From Caballeronia udeis (GTDB lineage: Bacteria; Pseudomonadota; Gammaproteobacteria; Burkholderiales; Burkholderiaceae), in contig NZ_FCOK02000066.1 in assembly GCF_001544555.2 (NCBI RefSeq), forward strand, positions 1-55,652: a stretch of 55,652 bases of DNA. Direction: 5' to 3'. The translations under genes were made by a program, and so were the position numbers. Under the pieces are notes generated by a model. It saw only the letters and a program-made list of their open reading frames with translations, searched no databases and was not told the DNA's origin. Positions 8,388 to 15,862 of this stretch are shown in pieces; position 1 is the stretch's first letter; each line of letters opens with the position of its first letter.

Positions 8388-9590
8388 ATGTTCCCTGACC
8401 GTATCTTCTCCGGCATGCGGCCGACCGGCTCGCTGCATCTAGGCCACTATCATGGCGTGCTCAAGAACTGGGTGCGGCTGCAGTCCGAGTACCCCTGCTT
8501 TTTCGCGGTGGTCGACTGGCATGCGCTGACGACCCACTATGAAACGCCAGAAGTTATCGAGAAGAACGTGTGGGAAGTGCTGATCGACTGGCTCGCGTCC
8601 GGTATCGATCCGGCGCAGGCCACGCTCTTTATCCAGAGCCGTGTGCCCGAACACGCCGAGCTTGCGCTGCTGCTCGGCATGAGCACGCCGCTCGGCTGGC
8701 TCGAACGCGTGCCGACCTATAAAGAGCAGATCGAGAAGCTGAAGGAAAAAGATCTGACCACGTACGGCTTTCTCGGTTATCCGGTGCTGATGGCAGCCGA
8801 CATCCTGCTGTACCGCGCGTCGCTCGTGCCGGTCGGCGAGGACCAGGTGCCGCACGTGGAGATGACGCGCGAGATCGCACGGCGCTTCAATTACCTGTAC
8901 GGGCGCGAGGCGGATTTCGAAGAGAAGGCGCTCGATGCCGCGAAGAAACTCGGCGGCAAACGCGCGAAGCTTTATCACGAGCTGCGAGTCGCGTATCAAC
9001 AGGAAGGCAACGACGAAGCGCTCGAAAAGGCGCGGGCGATGTTGCAGGAGTCGCAGAGCCTGTCCATGAACGATCGCGAACGGCTGTTCGGATACCTGGA
9101 AGGCGCGCGCAAGATCATCCTGGTCGAGCCGCAGGCGCTGCTGACGGAAGCGTCGCGCATGCCCGGACTCGATGGCGCGAAGATGTCGAAGTCGTACGGC
9201 AATACCATCGGCTTGCGTGAAGACGCCGAAACCATCACGAAGAAAGTGCGCACCATGCCGACCGATCCGGCACGGGTTCGCCGCACTGATCCGGGCGATC
9301 CGGACAAATGCCCCGTGTGGCAACTGCATCAGGTCTATACCGATGAAACCACGCATAAGTGGGTGCAGACGAACTGCCGTAGCGCGGGAATTGGCTGCCT
9401 TGAATGCAAGCAGCCGGTGATCGAGGGCATCTTGCACGAGCAGCAACCCATGCTGGAACGCGCGCAAAAATACATGGACGATCCGTCACTGTTGCGCGCG
9501 ATCGTGGCCGACGGTTGCGACAAGGCGCGCAAGTTCGCGGTAGAGACAATGCGCGACGTCCGCGACGCAATGGGCCTCTCGTATAACTGA
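8388..9590 (+). CDS. trpS: Tryptophanyl-tRNA synthetase
   Basis: Class I synthetase charging tRNA-Trp. HIGH-like signature SLHLGHYHG at about 15-23 and KMSKS at 265-269 (GAKMSKSYGN). At 400 residues it is longer than the ~330-residue E. coli enzyme: there is a helical insertion of about 60 residues before KMSKS (region of EKALDAAKKLGGKRAKLYHE to EGARKII) and a Cys pair in CRSAGIGCLECK. This longer form is usual in Burkholderiales. Start MFPDRIFSGM at 8388 was chosen by homology; an upstream in-frame codon lies inside the M50 gene. The stop shares one base with the next start (TGATG). Confidence 0.96.
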   Translation: MFPDRIFSGMRPTGSLHLGHYHGVLKNWVRLQSEYPCFFAVVDWHALTTHYETPEVIEKNVWEVLIDWLASGIDPAQATLFIQSRVPEHAELALLLGMSTPLGWLERVPTYKEQIEKLKEKDLTTYGFLGYPVLMAADILLYRASLVPVGEDQVPHVEMTREIARRFNYLYGREADFEEKALDAAKKLGGKRAKLYHELRVAYQQEGNDEALEKARAMLQESQSLSMNDRERLFGYLEGARKIILVEPQALLTEASRMPGLDGAKMSKSYGNTIGLREDAETITKKVRTMPTDPARVRRTDPGDPDKCPVWQLHQVYTDETTHKWVQTNCRSAGIGCLECKQPVIEGILHEQQPMLERAQKYMDDPSLLRAIVADGCDKARKFAVETMRDVRDAMGLSYN

Positions 9591-10210
9591 TGCCCGCAAT
9601 GCCAACGCCTGAAAAGTCACCCACGCCACCCACCACCGCCAGCGCATGGATCGAGCAATGGTCGCATCTGGTGGCGCAGGGCGGCGCGGTACTCGACGTC
9701 GCGTCGGGCAATGGCCGCCATGCACGTTATTTCGCGTTGCGCGAGCATCCGGTGCTGGCGCTGGATCGCGATGAAACCGCATTGGCGAGTCTCGCTGCCG
9801 TGCAGCATGTCACTACGCGTTGCGCCGACCTGGAAAATGCAAGCTGGCCGTTGCGCGAAGACGAGAAATTCGCCGCGGTGGTAGTGACGAATTATCTCCA
9901 CCGGCCGTTGTTCCCCTATTTATTCGATGCCCTCGCGCCCGGCGGCGTGCTGCTCTACGAAACCTTCGCGGTGGGCAACGAACGCTTTGGCAAACCGTCG
10001 AATCCGGATTTCCTGCTCACCCCCGGCGAACTGCTCGAAGCCGTGCGAGGCCGGTTGCGGGTCATCGCTTATCAGGATGGTTTTATCAACGTGCCGCGCG
10101 CATCCTGCGTGCAGCGCATAGCCGCCGCCGCGCCGTCGCGGCCTACTCCAACGGGTCTTACGGAACGTAACAATGGGTCAGATCCCGTTCGTTACGTACT
10201 GCAAGGCTAA
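9590..10210 (+). CDS. SAM-dependent methyltransferase (TehB-like class I)
   Basis: A 206-residue protein with the Rossmann SAM-binding motif I AVLDVASGNGRHARYFA (around 33-49), motif II acidic end ALDRDE, and the post-II strand VVVTNYLHRPLFPYL. The family resembles TehB-like small-molecule methyltransferases; the substrate is not known. Translation is coupled to trpS by a one-base overlap. The last ~20 residues (after SRPTPTG) are encoded by an inverted-repeat element (about 10160-10197), so the natural C-terminus may have been altered by its insertion. Confidence 0.82.
   Translation: MPAMPTPEKSPTPPTTASAWIEQWSHLVAQGGAVLDVASGNGRHARYFALREHPVLALDRDETALASLAAVQHVTTRCADLENASWPLREDEKFAAVVVTNYLHRPLFPYLFDALAPGGVLLYETFAVGNERFGKPSNPDFLLTPGELLEAVRGRLRVIAYQDGFINVPRASCVQRIAAAAPSRPTPTGLTERNNGSDPVRYVLQG
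10163..10197. repeat. Imperfect inverted repeat, REP-like, upstream of dapA
   Basis: Left arm ACGTAACAATGGG and right arm CCCGTTCGTTACGT pair with one bulge and one G-T pair around a TCAGAT loop. The GGGTCAGATCCC core resembles repeats associated with REP-type elements in proteobacteria. It lies in the 3' end of the methyltransferase gene, and its right arm covers the -35 region of the candidate dapA promoter. Confidence 0.6.
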
Positions 10211-10221
10211 TCCGCTACAAT
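10192..10221 (+). promoter_or_regulatory. Candidate dapA promoter
   Basis: TACAAT at 10216-10221 is a good -10 element; TTACGT at 10192-10197, 18 bp upstream, is a weak -35 and is the right arm of the inverted repeat before it. The dapA ATG is 31 bp further on. Confidence 0.45.
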
Positions 10222-10252
10222 CGCGGTTTACCGACCAATTTCATAGCGTTTC

Positions 10253-11158
10253 ATGACAAACGGAACACACGGCGGCATCCAGATCCGCGGCAGCATTCCT
10301 GCCATCGTCACCCCGATGCACGAGGACGGTAGTCTTGATCTGCCGGCGTTTCGAAAACTGATCGACTGGCATGCGCAAGAGGGTTCGAACGGCCTCGTCG
10401 TGGTCGGCACCAGCGGCGAATCGGCCACGCTCTCAGTGGACGAACATATCCTGATGGTGAAAACCGCCGTCGAACACACGGCCAAGCGTTTTCCGATCAT
10501 TGCCGGCGCGGGTGGCAACTCCACGTCGGAGGCGGTTGAACTGGCAAAAGCAGCCAAGGAAGTCGGCGCCGACGCCACGCTGCAAGTAGTTCCTTACTAC
10601 AACAAGCCGACGCAAGAAGGCATGTACCAGCACTTCCGCAAGATCGCCGAATCCGTCGACTTGCCGGTCATCCTGTATAACGTTCCGGGCCGGACCGTCG
10701 CCGACATGAACCACGACACCGTGCTGCGTCTCGCGGAGGTGCCGGGCATTGTGGGCGTGAAGGAAGCGACGGGCAATATCGACCGTGCGGCAAACCTGAT
10801 CAAGTACGCGCCGGCGCATTTTGCGATCTACAGCGGCGACGATCCGACCGCGATCGCGTTGATGCTGCTTGGTGGCCACGGCAACATCTCGGTGACCGCC
10901 AACGTCGCGCCGAGAGCGATGAGCGAACTCTGCCGCGCGGCACTTGCCGGCGACGCGATCACCGCGCGCAAGATTCACCTGAGCTTGCTGTCGCTGCACA
11001 AGCAGATGTTTTGCGAGTCGAATCCAATCCCCGCCAAGTGGGCGCTTGCTGCGCTCGGGCGGATGGAAAACGGGATCCGCCTGCCGCTGACGCCGCTCGA
11101 TGCGCGCTATCACGATGTCGTGCGCGACGCATTGCGCGAAACAGGACTTCTGGCCTGA
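10253..11158 (+). CDS. dapA: 4-Hydroxy-tetrahydrodipicolinate synthase
   Basis: DapA condenses pyruvate with aspartate semialdehyde, the first committed step to lysine and diaminopimelate, in the cytoplasm. The 301-residue TIM barrel has the class I aldolase signature: VVGTSGESATL near 45-55, PYYNKPTQEG with the catalytic tyrosine near 140, and the Schiff-base Lys170 in GVKEATG; IYSGDD follows. The aspartokinase gene lysC of the same pathway lies further along the window. bamC follows, as in many beta- and gamma-proteobacteria (dapA-bamC). Confidence 0.97.
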   Translation: MTNGTHGGIQIRGSIPAIVTPMHEDGSLDLPAFRKLIDWHAQEGSNGLVVVGTSGESATLSVDEHILMVKTAVEHTAKRFPIIAGAGGNSTSEAVELAKAAKEVGADATLQVVPYYNKPTQEGMYQHFRKIAESVDLPVILYNVPGRTVADMNHDTVLRLAEVPGIVGVKEATGNIDRAANLIKYAPAHFAIYSGDDPTAIALMLLGGHGNISVTANVAPRAMSELCRAALAGDAITARKIHLSLLSLHKQMFCESNPIPAKWALAALGRMENGIRLPLTPLDARYHDVVRDALRETGLLA

Positions 11159-11167
11159 CGGCCAGCG

Positions 11168-11196
11168 GCGGGGCGCATTTAGAACGTGCGCCCCGC
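11168..11196. terminator. GC-rich hairpin between dapA and bamC
   Basis: A perfect 10-bp stem (11168-11177 with 11187-11196, GCGGGGCGCA / TGCGCCCCGC) and a 9-base loop, 9 bp after the dapA stop. No T-run follows, so it is an attenuator or 3'-end stabiliser rather than a classic terminator. Confidence 0.6.
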
Positions 11197-11323
11197 TCCA
11201 ATGTGCAGTGGTTTCGGCCTTATTACCGTTTGGCCAGCCAGCGAGTGTCATCAACCCGTCGTTCATCGACCCGTTCCCGGCTTAGCTTCCAGGCAACGCG
11301 CATTCAGCATCACGAAGGACCTC

Positions 11324-12466
11324 ATGAAACGTTCCGCCTTATTCAATCACGCTCGCACCCTGAGCGTGCTGTCGCTTGGAATCGGCACGCTGATCTCGCT
11401 TGCCGGTTGTGACACGTTGAACGACTGGCTCGCGCCGGATCGGGTCAATTACAAGGGTGCTGAAACGGCGCCTACGCTCACCGTGCCATCGGATCTGAGC
11501 ACGGCGGACATCAGCCAGCGTTATGCCGCACCGCCCAAGCTGAATACGCTTGGCGGCGCTGCGCCACGTTCGCTTACGCCCGCAGGCAATGCGACCGTGG
11601 GTGTGCCAACGCCGCAAGACCCGTTCGGCATGCACGTGGAGCGTGATGGAGATCGCCGTTGGCTAGTTGTCGATGGCCGTTCCCCCGACCAGCTCTGGCC
11701 GCAGTTGCAGGAGTTCTGGCAAGAGAACGGTTTCACGCTCAAGACCGACGCTGCGTCGACCGGCATCATGACGACCGACTGGGCTGAAAACCGCGCGAAC
11801 ATTCCGGATGACTGGTTCAGGAAGAGCATTGGCAAGCTGGTCGACTTTGCGTATTCATCGGGTACGCGCGATCAGTTCCGTACGCTGGTCGAGCGCGGTG
11901 CGAGCGGTTCCACTGACATCTCCATCACCCACAGCGCAATGGAAGAAGTGCTGACCGGCCAGGACAAGACTTCGTCCAAATGGGTCGAGCGGCCGCGTAA
12001 CCCCGCACTCGAAGCGGCGTTCCTCGCGAAGCTGATGGAGAAATTCGGCCTTACCGACGCGCAGGCCAAGCAGCTCCTGACCGATGCAACCCCGGCGACT
12101 GCAACGGCCACGGCGGATCCGACGGGTGGCCCGTCCACGCTCGATCTATCCGAGCCGTTCGACAGCGCGTGGTTGCGTGTAGGCCTTGCGCTCGACCGGA
12201 CGAACTTCACCGTCGACAACCGGGATCGCGCGAAGGGCCTGTATTACGTGCGTTTCTCGGACTCCATGGCGGAGTTGAAGAAGGAAGGTTTGCTCGGCAA
12301 GCTCTTTAGCGGCGGCACACCCAAGCCTTCGCGCGAGTTCATGGTCAACGTGCGTCCGAAGGCGGACACGGTCACGGAGATTGCCGTGGTAGATGCGAAT
12401 GGCCAGGTCGACACGTCTACCGATGCGCAACGAATTGTCGCGCTGTTGCACGCGCAGTTGAACTAG
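11324..12466 (+). CDS. bamC: Outer membrane assembly lipoprotein BamC (NlpB family)
   Basis: BamC is an outer-membrane lipoprotein subunit of the BAM complex that folds beta-barrel proteins. The 380-residue product has a signal peptide with lipobox SLAGC (Cys29), the unstructured N-terminal segment that binds BamD (DRVNYKGAETAPTLTVPSDL), then two helix-grip domains (about 95-210, with LVVDGRSPDQLWPQLQEFW, and about 265-380, with DLSEPFDSAWLRVGLALDR). Start MKRSALFNHA at 11324 was chosen because it places the signal peptide at the N-terminus. It follows dapA, the conserved neighbour. Confidence 0.92.
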   Translation: MKRSALFNHARTLSVLSLGIGTLISLAGCDTLNDWLAPDRVNYKGAETAPTLTVPSDLSTADISQRYAAPPKLNTLGGAAPRSLTPAGNATVGVPTPQDPFGMHVERDGDRRWLVVDGRSPDQLWPQLQEFWQENGFTLKTDAASTGIMTTDWAENRANIPDDWFRKSIGKLVDFAYSSGTRDQFRTLVERGASGSTDISITHSAMEEVLTGQDKTSSKWVERPRNPALEAAFLAKLMEKFGLTDAQAKQLLTDATPATATATADPTGGPSTLDLSEPFDSAWLRVGLALDRTNFTVDNRDRAKGLYYVRFSDSMAELKKEGLLGKLFSGGTPKPSREFMVNVRPKADTVTEIAVVDANGQVDTSTDAQRIVALLHAQLN

Positions 12467-12476
12467 GTTTTCGCCA

Positions 12477-13250
12477 ATGCGTTTTGCCAGTCTCGGCAGC
12501 GGCAGCGAAGGCAACGCGTTGCTGGTCGAGTCGGTCAGCGGCACGACGACTACACGCGTGCTGCTGGATTGCGGTTTCTCCGCGAAGGAAGTCGAGCGGC
12601 GTCTGGCGCGGCTCGACGTGCGGGCAGACCAGATCGACGCCATTCTTATCACGCATGAGCACACGGACCACATTGGCGGTGCGCTGACGCTGGCGCGCAA
12701 ATGGTCCATTCCGTTGCACATGAGCTGGGGCACCGCCCGCGCGGTGGGTGCGGATGATGCTCCGGTCGATCTTCGGGTGCTCTGGGGCGATGAGAGCGTG
12801 ATGGTGGGGGACCTGGAAGTGCTCCCCTACACCGTGCCCCACGACGCGCGTGAACCCCTCCAGTACGTGTTCTCGGACGGCGCAAGCCGTTTGGGCGTCC
12901 TGACCGATGTTGGCGGCGCGACAGCACACATCACGAGCGTACTGAGCGGTTGCGATGCGTTGGTGCTCGAGTCGAATCACGATGTCGAGATGCTCGCGGC
13001 AAGCCGCTATCCACCGTCGCTCAAAGCGCGTATTGGCGGTATGCATGGACACCTGAATAACGACGCGGCTGCGGGGATTCTTGCAGCGCTCGATCGATCG
13101 AAGCTGCGCCATCTGGTGGCGGCGCATCTGAGTCAGCAGAACAACTTGCCTGAGCTGGCCCAGGCGGCGCTCGCCGCCGTGCTGGGTGGCGCTCCGGCCG
13201 ATGTCGTGGTCGCCACGCAAGCCGATGGGTTCGACTGGTTGTCCTTATGA
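12477..13250 (+). CDS. Metallo-beta-lactamase-fold hydrolase (YycJ/WalJ-like)
   Basis: A 257-residue cytoplasmic MBL-fold protein. It begins MRFASLGSGSEGNALLVES, typical of the YycJ-like group, and carries the metal motif ITHEHTDHIGG around residues 57-67, LESNHD near 163 and the late histidine motif VAAHLSQQNN. Members are probably 5'-3' exonuclease-like phosphodiesterases; the exact substrate is not established. It starts 10 bp after bamC and ends before a strong terminator, so it closes this operon. Confidence 0.9.
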   Translation: MRFASLGSGSEGNALLVESVSGTTTTRVLLDCGFSAKEVERRLARLDVRADQIDAILITHEHTDHIGGALTLARKWSIPLHMSWGTARAVGADDAPVDLRVLWGDESVMVGDLEVLPYTVPHDAREPLQYVFSDGASRLGVLTDVGGATAHITSVLSGCDALVLESNHDVEMLAASRYPPSLKARIGGMHGHLNNDAAAGILAALDRSKLRHLVAAHLSQQNNLPELAQAALAAVLGGAPADVVVATQADGFDWLSL

Positions 13251-13336
13251 CACCGGTTCGCGTTTTCCCATAAACGCTGCAAACGGTGCTGCATCAACAA
13301 CCAGTGTGCATCGATACAAAGAAACCAGCAGACGTA

Positions 13337-13364
13337 AAAAAACCGGCCCGAGGGCCGGTTTTTT
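13337..13364. terminator. Rho-independent terminator after the MBL-fold gene
   Basis: A perfect 12-bp stem (AAAAAACCGGCC 13337-13348 with GGCCGGTTTTTT 13353-13364) around a CGAG loop with T-rich 3' side. The A-rich left side lets it also act on leftward transcription of the Ala-rich lipoprotein gene. Confidence 0.92.
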
Positions 13365-13469
13365 CATAAGCCTCCCAGAATAACATCCTGCGAGGCTTAC
13401 TGCGGAGGCTTCGTTTTCAGCTAGATGGAATAGCTAAAAGAGCTGGAAACTAAGCCCCTGACTATACGC

Positions 13470-13742
13470 TTACTGGCTTGCGCCCGAAGCGGGAGCGGCA
13501 GCCGAAGCTGCGTCGGTTGCCGATGCAGCAGCCGCAGTCGCGTCGCTTGCGGCGGCCGTTGCGGTCGACGCTGCAGCGCTCGAGTCGCTAGCAGCCGCCG
13601 TAGCGTCCGAAGCAGCAGCAGCAGGTGCCGAAGCAGCCGAGGTATCGCTAGCAGCGCCCGGAGCAGCCGTATCGCTAGACTTGTTGCATGCAGCAAGAGC
13701 AACAGCAGCCAACAGGGATGCTACGAGGAGAGATTTCTTCAT
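13470..13742 (-). CDS. Alanine-rich low-complexity lipoprotein
   Basis: A 90-residue product with a lipoprotein signal (ALAACNKSS, Cys19) and a mature part made almost wholly of Ala, Ser, Asp and Thr in loose repeats such as AAASDATAAASDSS. No enzymatic fold is expected; such proteins are common and highly expressed in Burkholderia but have no agreed role. Start ATG at 13742 follows an AAGGA site by 7-8 bases on the minus strand; an in-frame GTG two codons upstream would sit too close to that site. Confidence 0.8.
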   Translation of the reverse strand: MKKSLLVASLLAAVALAACNKSSDTAAPGAASDTSAASAPAAAASDATAAASDSSAAASTATAAASDATAAAASATDAASAAAPASGASQ

Positions 13743-13970
13743 GATCACGTCCTTTTATGGTTAAAGGTAAGCAACAGCGCAAAGTACCGGTAATGTGTGC
13801 TCCAACACCGACCCGGGCCGTTGTGGACTCACATTATGTATGTCTGTGAGACTTCCTACGGCTTGGGCGGAAATTATATGCACTTTCGTATCGACCGTCG
13901 ATAAATCAGGGGCCAATACGTTGTCTTTCTCATACATTTCAACCCGCGGAACAGCAAGACAGGCCAAACA

Positions 13971-15194
13971 CTAGGCGTTTGCGTCGACTTGTATCCAGCC
14001 CGCACAATACCACTCGTGTAGTAGCACTGTCATTGACGAATCGCCTGAGAGTGTTACAAAGCGTTTCCCCTCCAAATAGCGTTTGTCGGCGAGTTCAGGG
14101 AGCCATTTTTTGACCTTTCCCGACATTAAATCCTGCTCGCCATTCATAAAATAAGCGTGCTTGTCATAAAGCAGCACAGTCTTTTTATCGAGCTTCAAAC
14201 CAGACTGTTTCGCGCAATCGATAAACCGGTTCTCATTCAAAGGCCGTCGCGGCGGATCGAATATGACATTCGGCTTTGGTTCGCTCAGGTACGTTCCGAG
14301 AAACGAAGCAACGTCCCTCTCATTCCATTCAATGTTCGCAAGGATCGCGCCAACCCGTTCGATCAGGAGCGGCGGCAACAAAGCCGGGTGACTGACCGCC
14401 GGCTGGGCCGGGTCACCGTAGCGTTGGACACCCCCCTTGGCGCCGGCGCTGCGGGCGTCGTCGAGGCGCTCCGCAAGGTGGTAGAGGAACTGGCCTGACA
14501 GTTCGCTTGCAGAAGGCGCCCGGAAGCCGATCGAGGCTGTCATGCATTCACCTTCAGCCACGCCGTCGTGAGCGATGTGGGGCGGCAAATAAAGCATGTC
14601 GCCCGGTTCCAGTACCCACTCCTCGTCCGCTTCGAAGTGCTGTAAAACTTTCAACGGCAATCCCTCTTTTAGCGAGAGATCGCGCTGTGCGCCAAACCGC
14701 CAGCGCCGTTTGCCGTGAACTTGCAACAGGAAGACGTCGTATGAATCGAAGTGCGCGCCCACGCCGCCGCCGTCGGTAGCGTACGAAATCATGAGGTCGT
14801 CGAGGCGGGCGTCGGGGATGAAACGGAAGCGGTCGAGCAACGCGCGGGCACGGTCGTCGTGCAGGTTCACCCCTTGCACGAGTAATGTCCAGTCACGCTT
14901 TTTCACAGATGGCAATTCATCGGGTGCAAAAGGCCCGTGCTCCATTGCCCAGGACTTGCGAAAATGGGTGATGAGGCGCGATTCGGCGTCCTCGCTGTCG
15001 GCGAGCTCGAACAGTTCGTCGCGCGAGAGCGGCGCTTGAATGCCAGGAATCGCCTGACGGATCAGGAGCGGTTTTTTCTGCCAGTACCGGCGCATGAATT
15101 GCGCGGGCGTGAGGTTGCCGAGCAGGGTTGCAGGTTCGTCGGGAAGCGGCACCGCGAAAGGACTTGAGGGAACGTTAGGGGACCGCGCTGGCAT
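13971..15194 (-). CDS. roxA: Cupin/JmjC ribosomal protein oxygenase (RoxA/YcfD-like, 50S L16 arginine hydroxylase)
   Basis: A 407-residue Fe(II)/2-oxoglutarate oxygenase. The Fe facial triad is visible as HFD (His148, Asp150) in VGAHFDSYDVFLL and His209 in LPPHIAHDG. The E. coli homologue YcfD hydroxylates an arginine in ribosomal protein uL16. N-terminal MRRYWQKKPLLIRQ is the family hallmark, and a winged-helix C-terminal domain follows. It is divergent from the SlyD-like FKBP, whose -10 element lies within a few bases of this start. The symbol is by homology; the target protein is inferred. Confidence 0.88.
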   Translation of the reverse strand: MPARSPNVPSSPFAVPLPDEPATLLGNLTPAQFMRRYWQKKPLLIRQAIPGIQAPLSRDELFELADSEDAESRLITHFRKSWAMEHGPFAPDELPSVKKRDWTLLVQGVNLHDDRARALLDRFRFIPDARLDDLMISYATDGGGVGAHFDSYDVFLLQVHGKRRWRFGAQRDLSLKEGLPLKVLQHFEADEEWVLEPGDMLYLPPHIAHDGVAEGECMTASIGFRAPSASELSGQFLYHLAERLDDARSAGAKGGVQRYGDPAQPAVSHPALLPPLLIERVGAILANIEWNERDVASFLGTYLSEPKPNVIFDPPRRPLNENRFIDCAKQSGLKLDKKTVLLYDKHAYFMNGEQDLMSGKVKKWLPELADKRYLEGKRFVTLSGDSSMTVLLHEWYCAGWIQVDANA

Positions 15195-15202
15195 CGTATA
15201 AT
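15175..15202 (+). promoter_or_regulatory. Candidate promoter of the slyD-like gene
   Basis: A perfect TATAAT at 15197-15202 with a weak TTAGGG (15175-15180) 16 bp upstream; the ATG at 15228 is 25 bp downstream with a GGAGA ribosome site. The -35 lies inside the start of the divergent oxygenase gene. Confidence 0.5.
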
Positions 15203-15227
15203 TGAGGCTTGTATCTTGGAGAATCCA

Positions 15228-15767
15228 ATGAAAATCGCAAAAGACACCGTCGTATCAGTAGCCTATAAGCTCTCGGACGCTCATGGCAATCTGATCGAGG
15301 AAAGCGACGAGCCGATGGTCTATCTGCACGGCGGCTATGATGGCACGTTCCCCAAGATCGAGGAAGCACTCGACGGACAGGAAGCCGGTTATCAGACCCA
15401 GTTGCAGCTCGAACCGCAGGATGCGTTCGGTGAGTACGATCCCGATCTCGTGAAAGTCGAGGCTCGCGGCCGTTTTCCGGAACCGCTGGAAGTCGGCATG
15501 CAGTTCGAAGGCACCCCGGAAGATGGCGAGGACGAACTCGATTCGCTGATCTACACAGTCACTGACGTGGCGGAAGATAAAGTCGTGCTCGACGGCAATC
15601 ATCCGCTCGCAGGCATGGCGCTGCGTTTCGCGCTGAATGTGCAGGAAGTCCGCGAAGCCACCGAGGACGAGAAGGAACATCAGCACGCGCATGGCCTCGA
15701 CGGGCTCGAAGTCCTTGACGAGGACGACGAGGAGCCGGGCAAGGACGTTGGCCCGACCTTGCACTGA
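15228..15767 (+). CDS. slyD: FKBP-type peptidyl-prolyl isomerase, SlyD-like
   Basis: A 179-residue cytoplasmic prolyl isomerase and chaperone. FKBP elements VSVAYKLSDAHGNLIEES and PMVYLHGGYDGTFPKIEEAL flank the insert-in-flap domain (about 70-125), followed by NHPLAGMALRFALNV. The C-terminus is acidic with a few His (EHQHAHG), not the long Cys/His metal tail of E. coli SlyD, so a role in nickel handling is less likely. Start at 15228 (MKIAKDTVV) chosen by homology and the GGAGA site. Confidence 0.93.
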   Translation: MKIAKDTVVSVAYKLSDAHGNLIEESDEPMVYLHGGYDGTFPKIEEALDGQEAGYQTQLQLEPQDAFGEYDPDLVKVEARGRFPEPLEVGMQFEGTPEDGEDELDSLIYTVTDVAEDKVVLDGNHPLAGMALRFALNVQEVREATEDEKEHQHAHGLDGLEVLDEDDEEPGKDVGPTLH

Positions 15768-15801
15768 GGCGTTTTGTACGGGTTGATCGAAGCGATGTGA
15801 A

Positions 15802-15834
15802 ACAAGGCGCAGGCAGGTTGCTGCGCCTTTGTTT
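15802..15834. terminator. Hairpin terminator between slyD-like and phosphoesterase-like genes
   Basis: AACAAGGCGCAG and CTGCGCCTTTGTTT pair (7 GC-rich pairs plus A-T pairs with a bulge) around an 8-base loop, ending in TTTGTTTTAT. It sits between convergent genes and can serve both. Confidence 0.75.
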
Positions 15835-15862
15835 TATCCCGCGTGATGATCCAGGTAAGACA

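Noticed and set aside
8439..9467. Long open frame antisense to trpS
   Set aside because: Fully inside trpS; a mirror of its codon bias.
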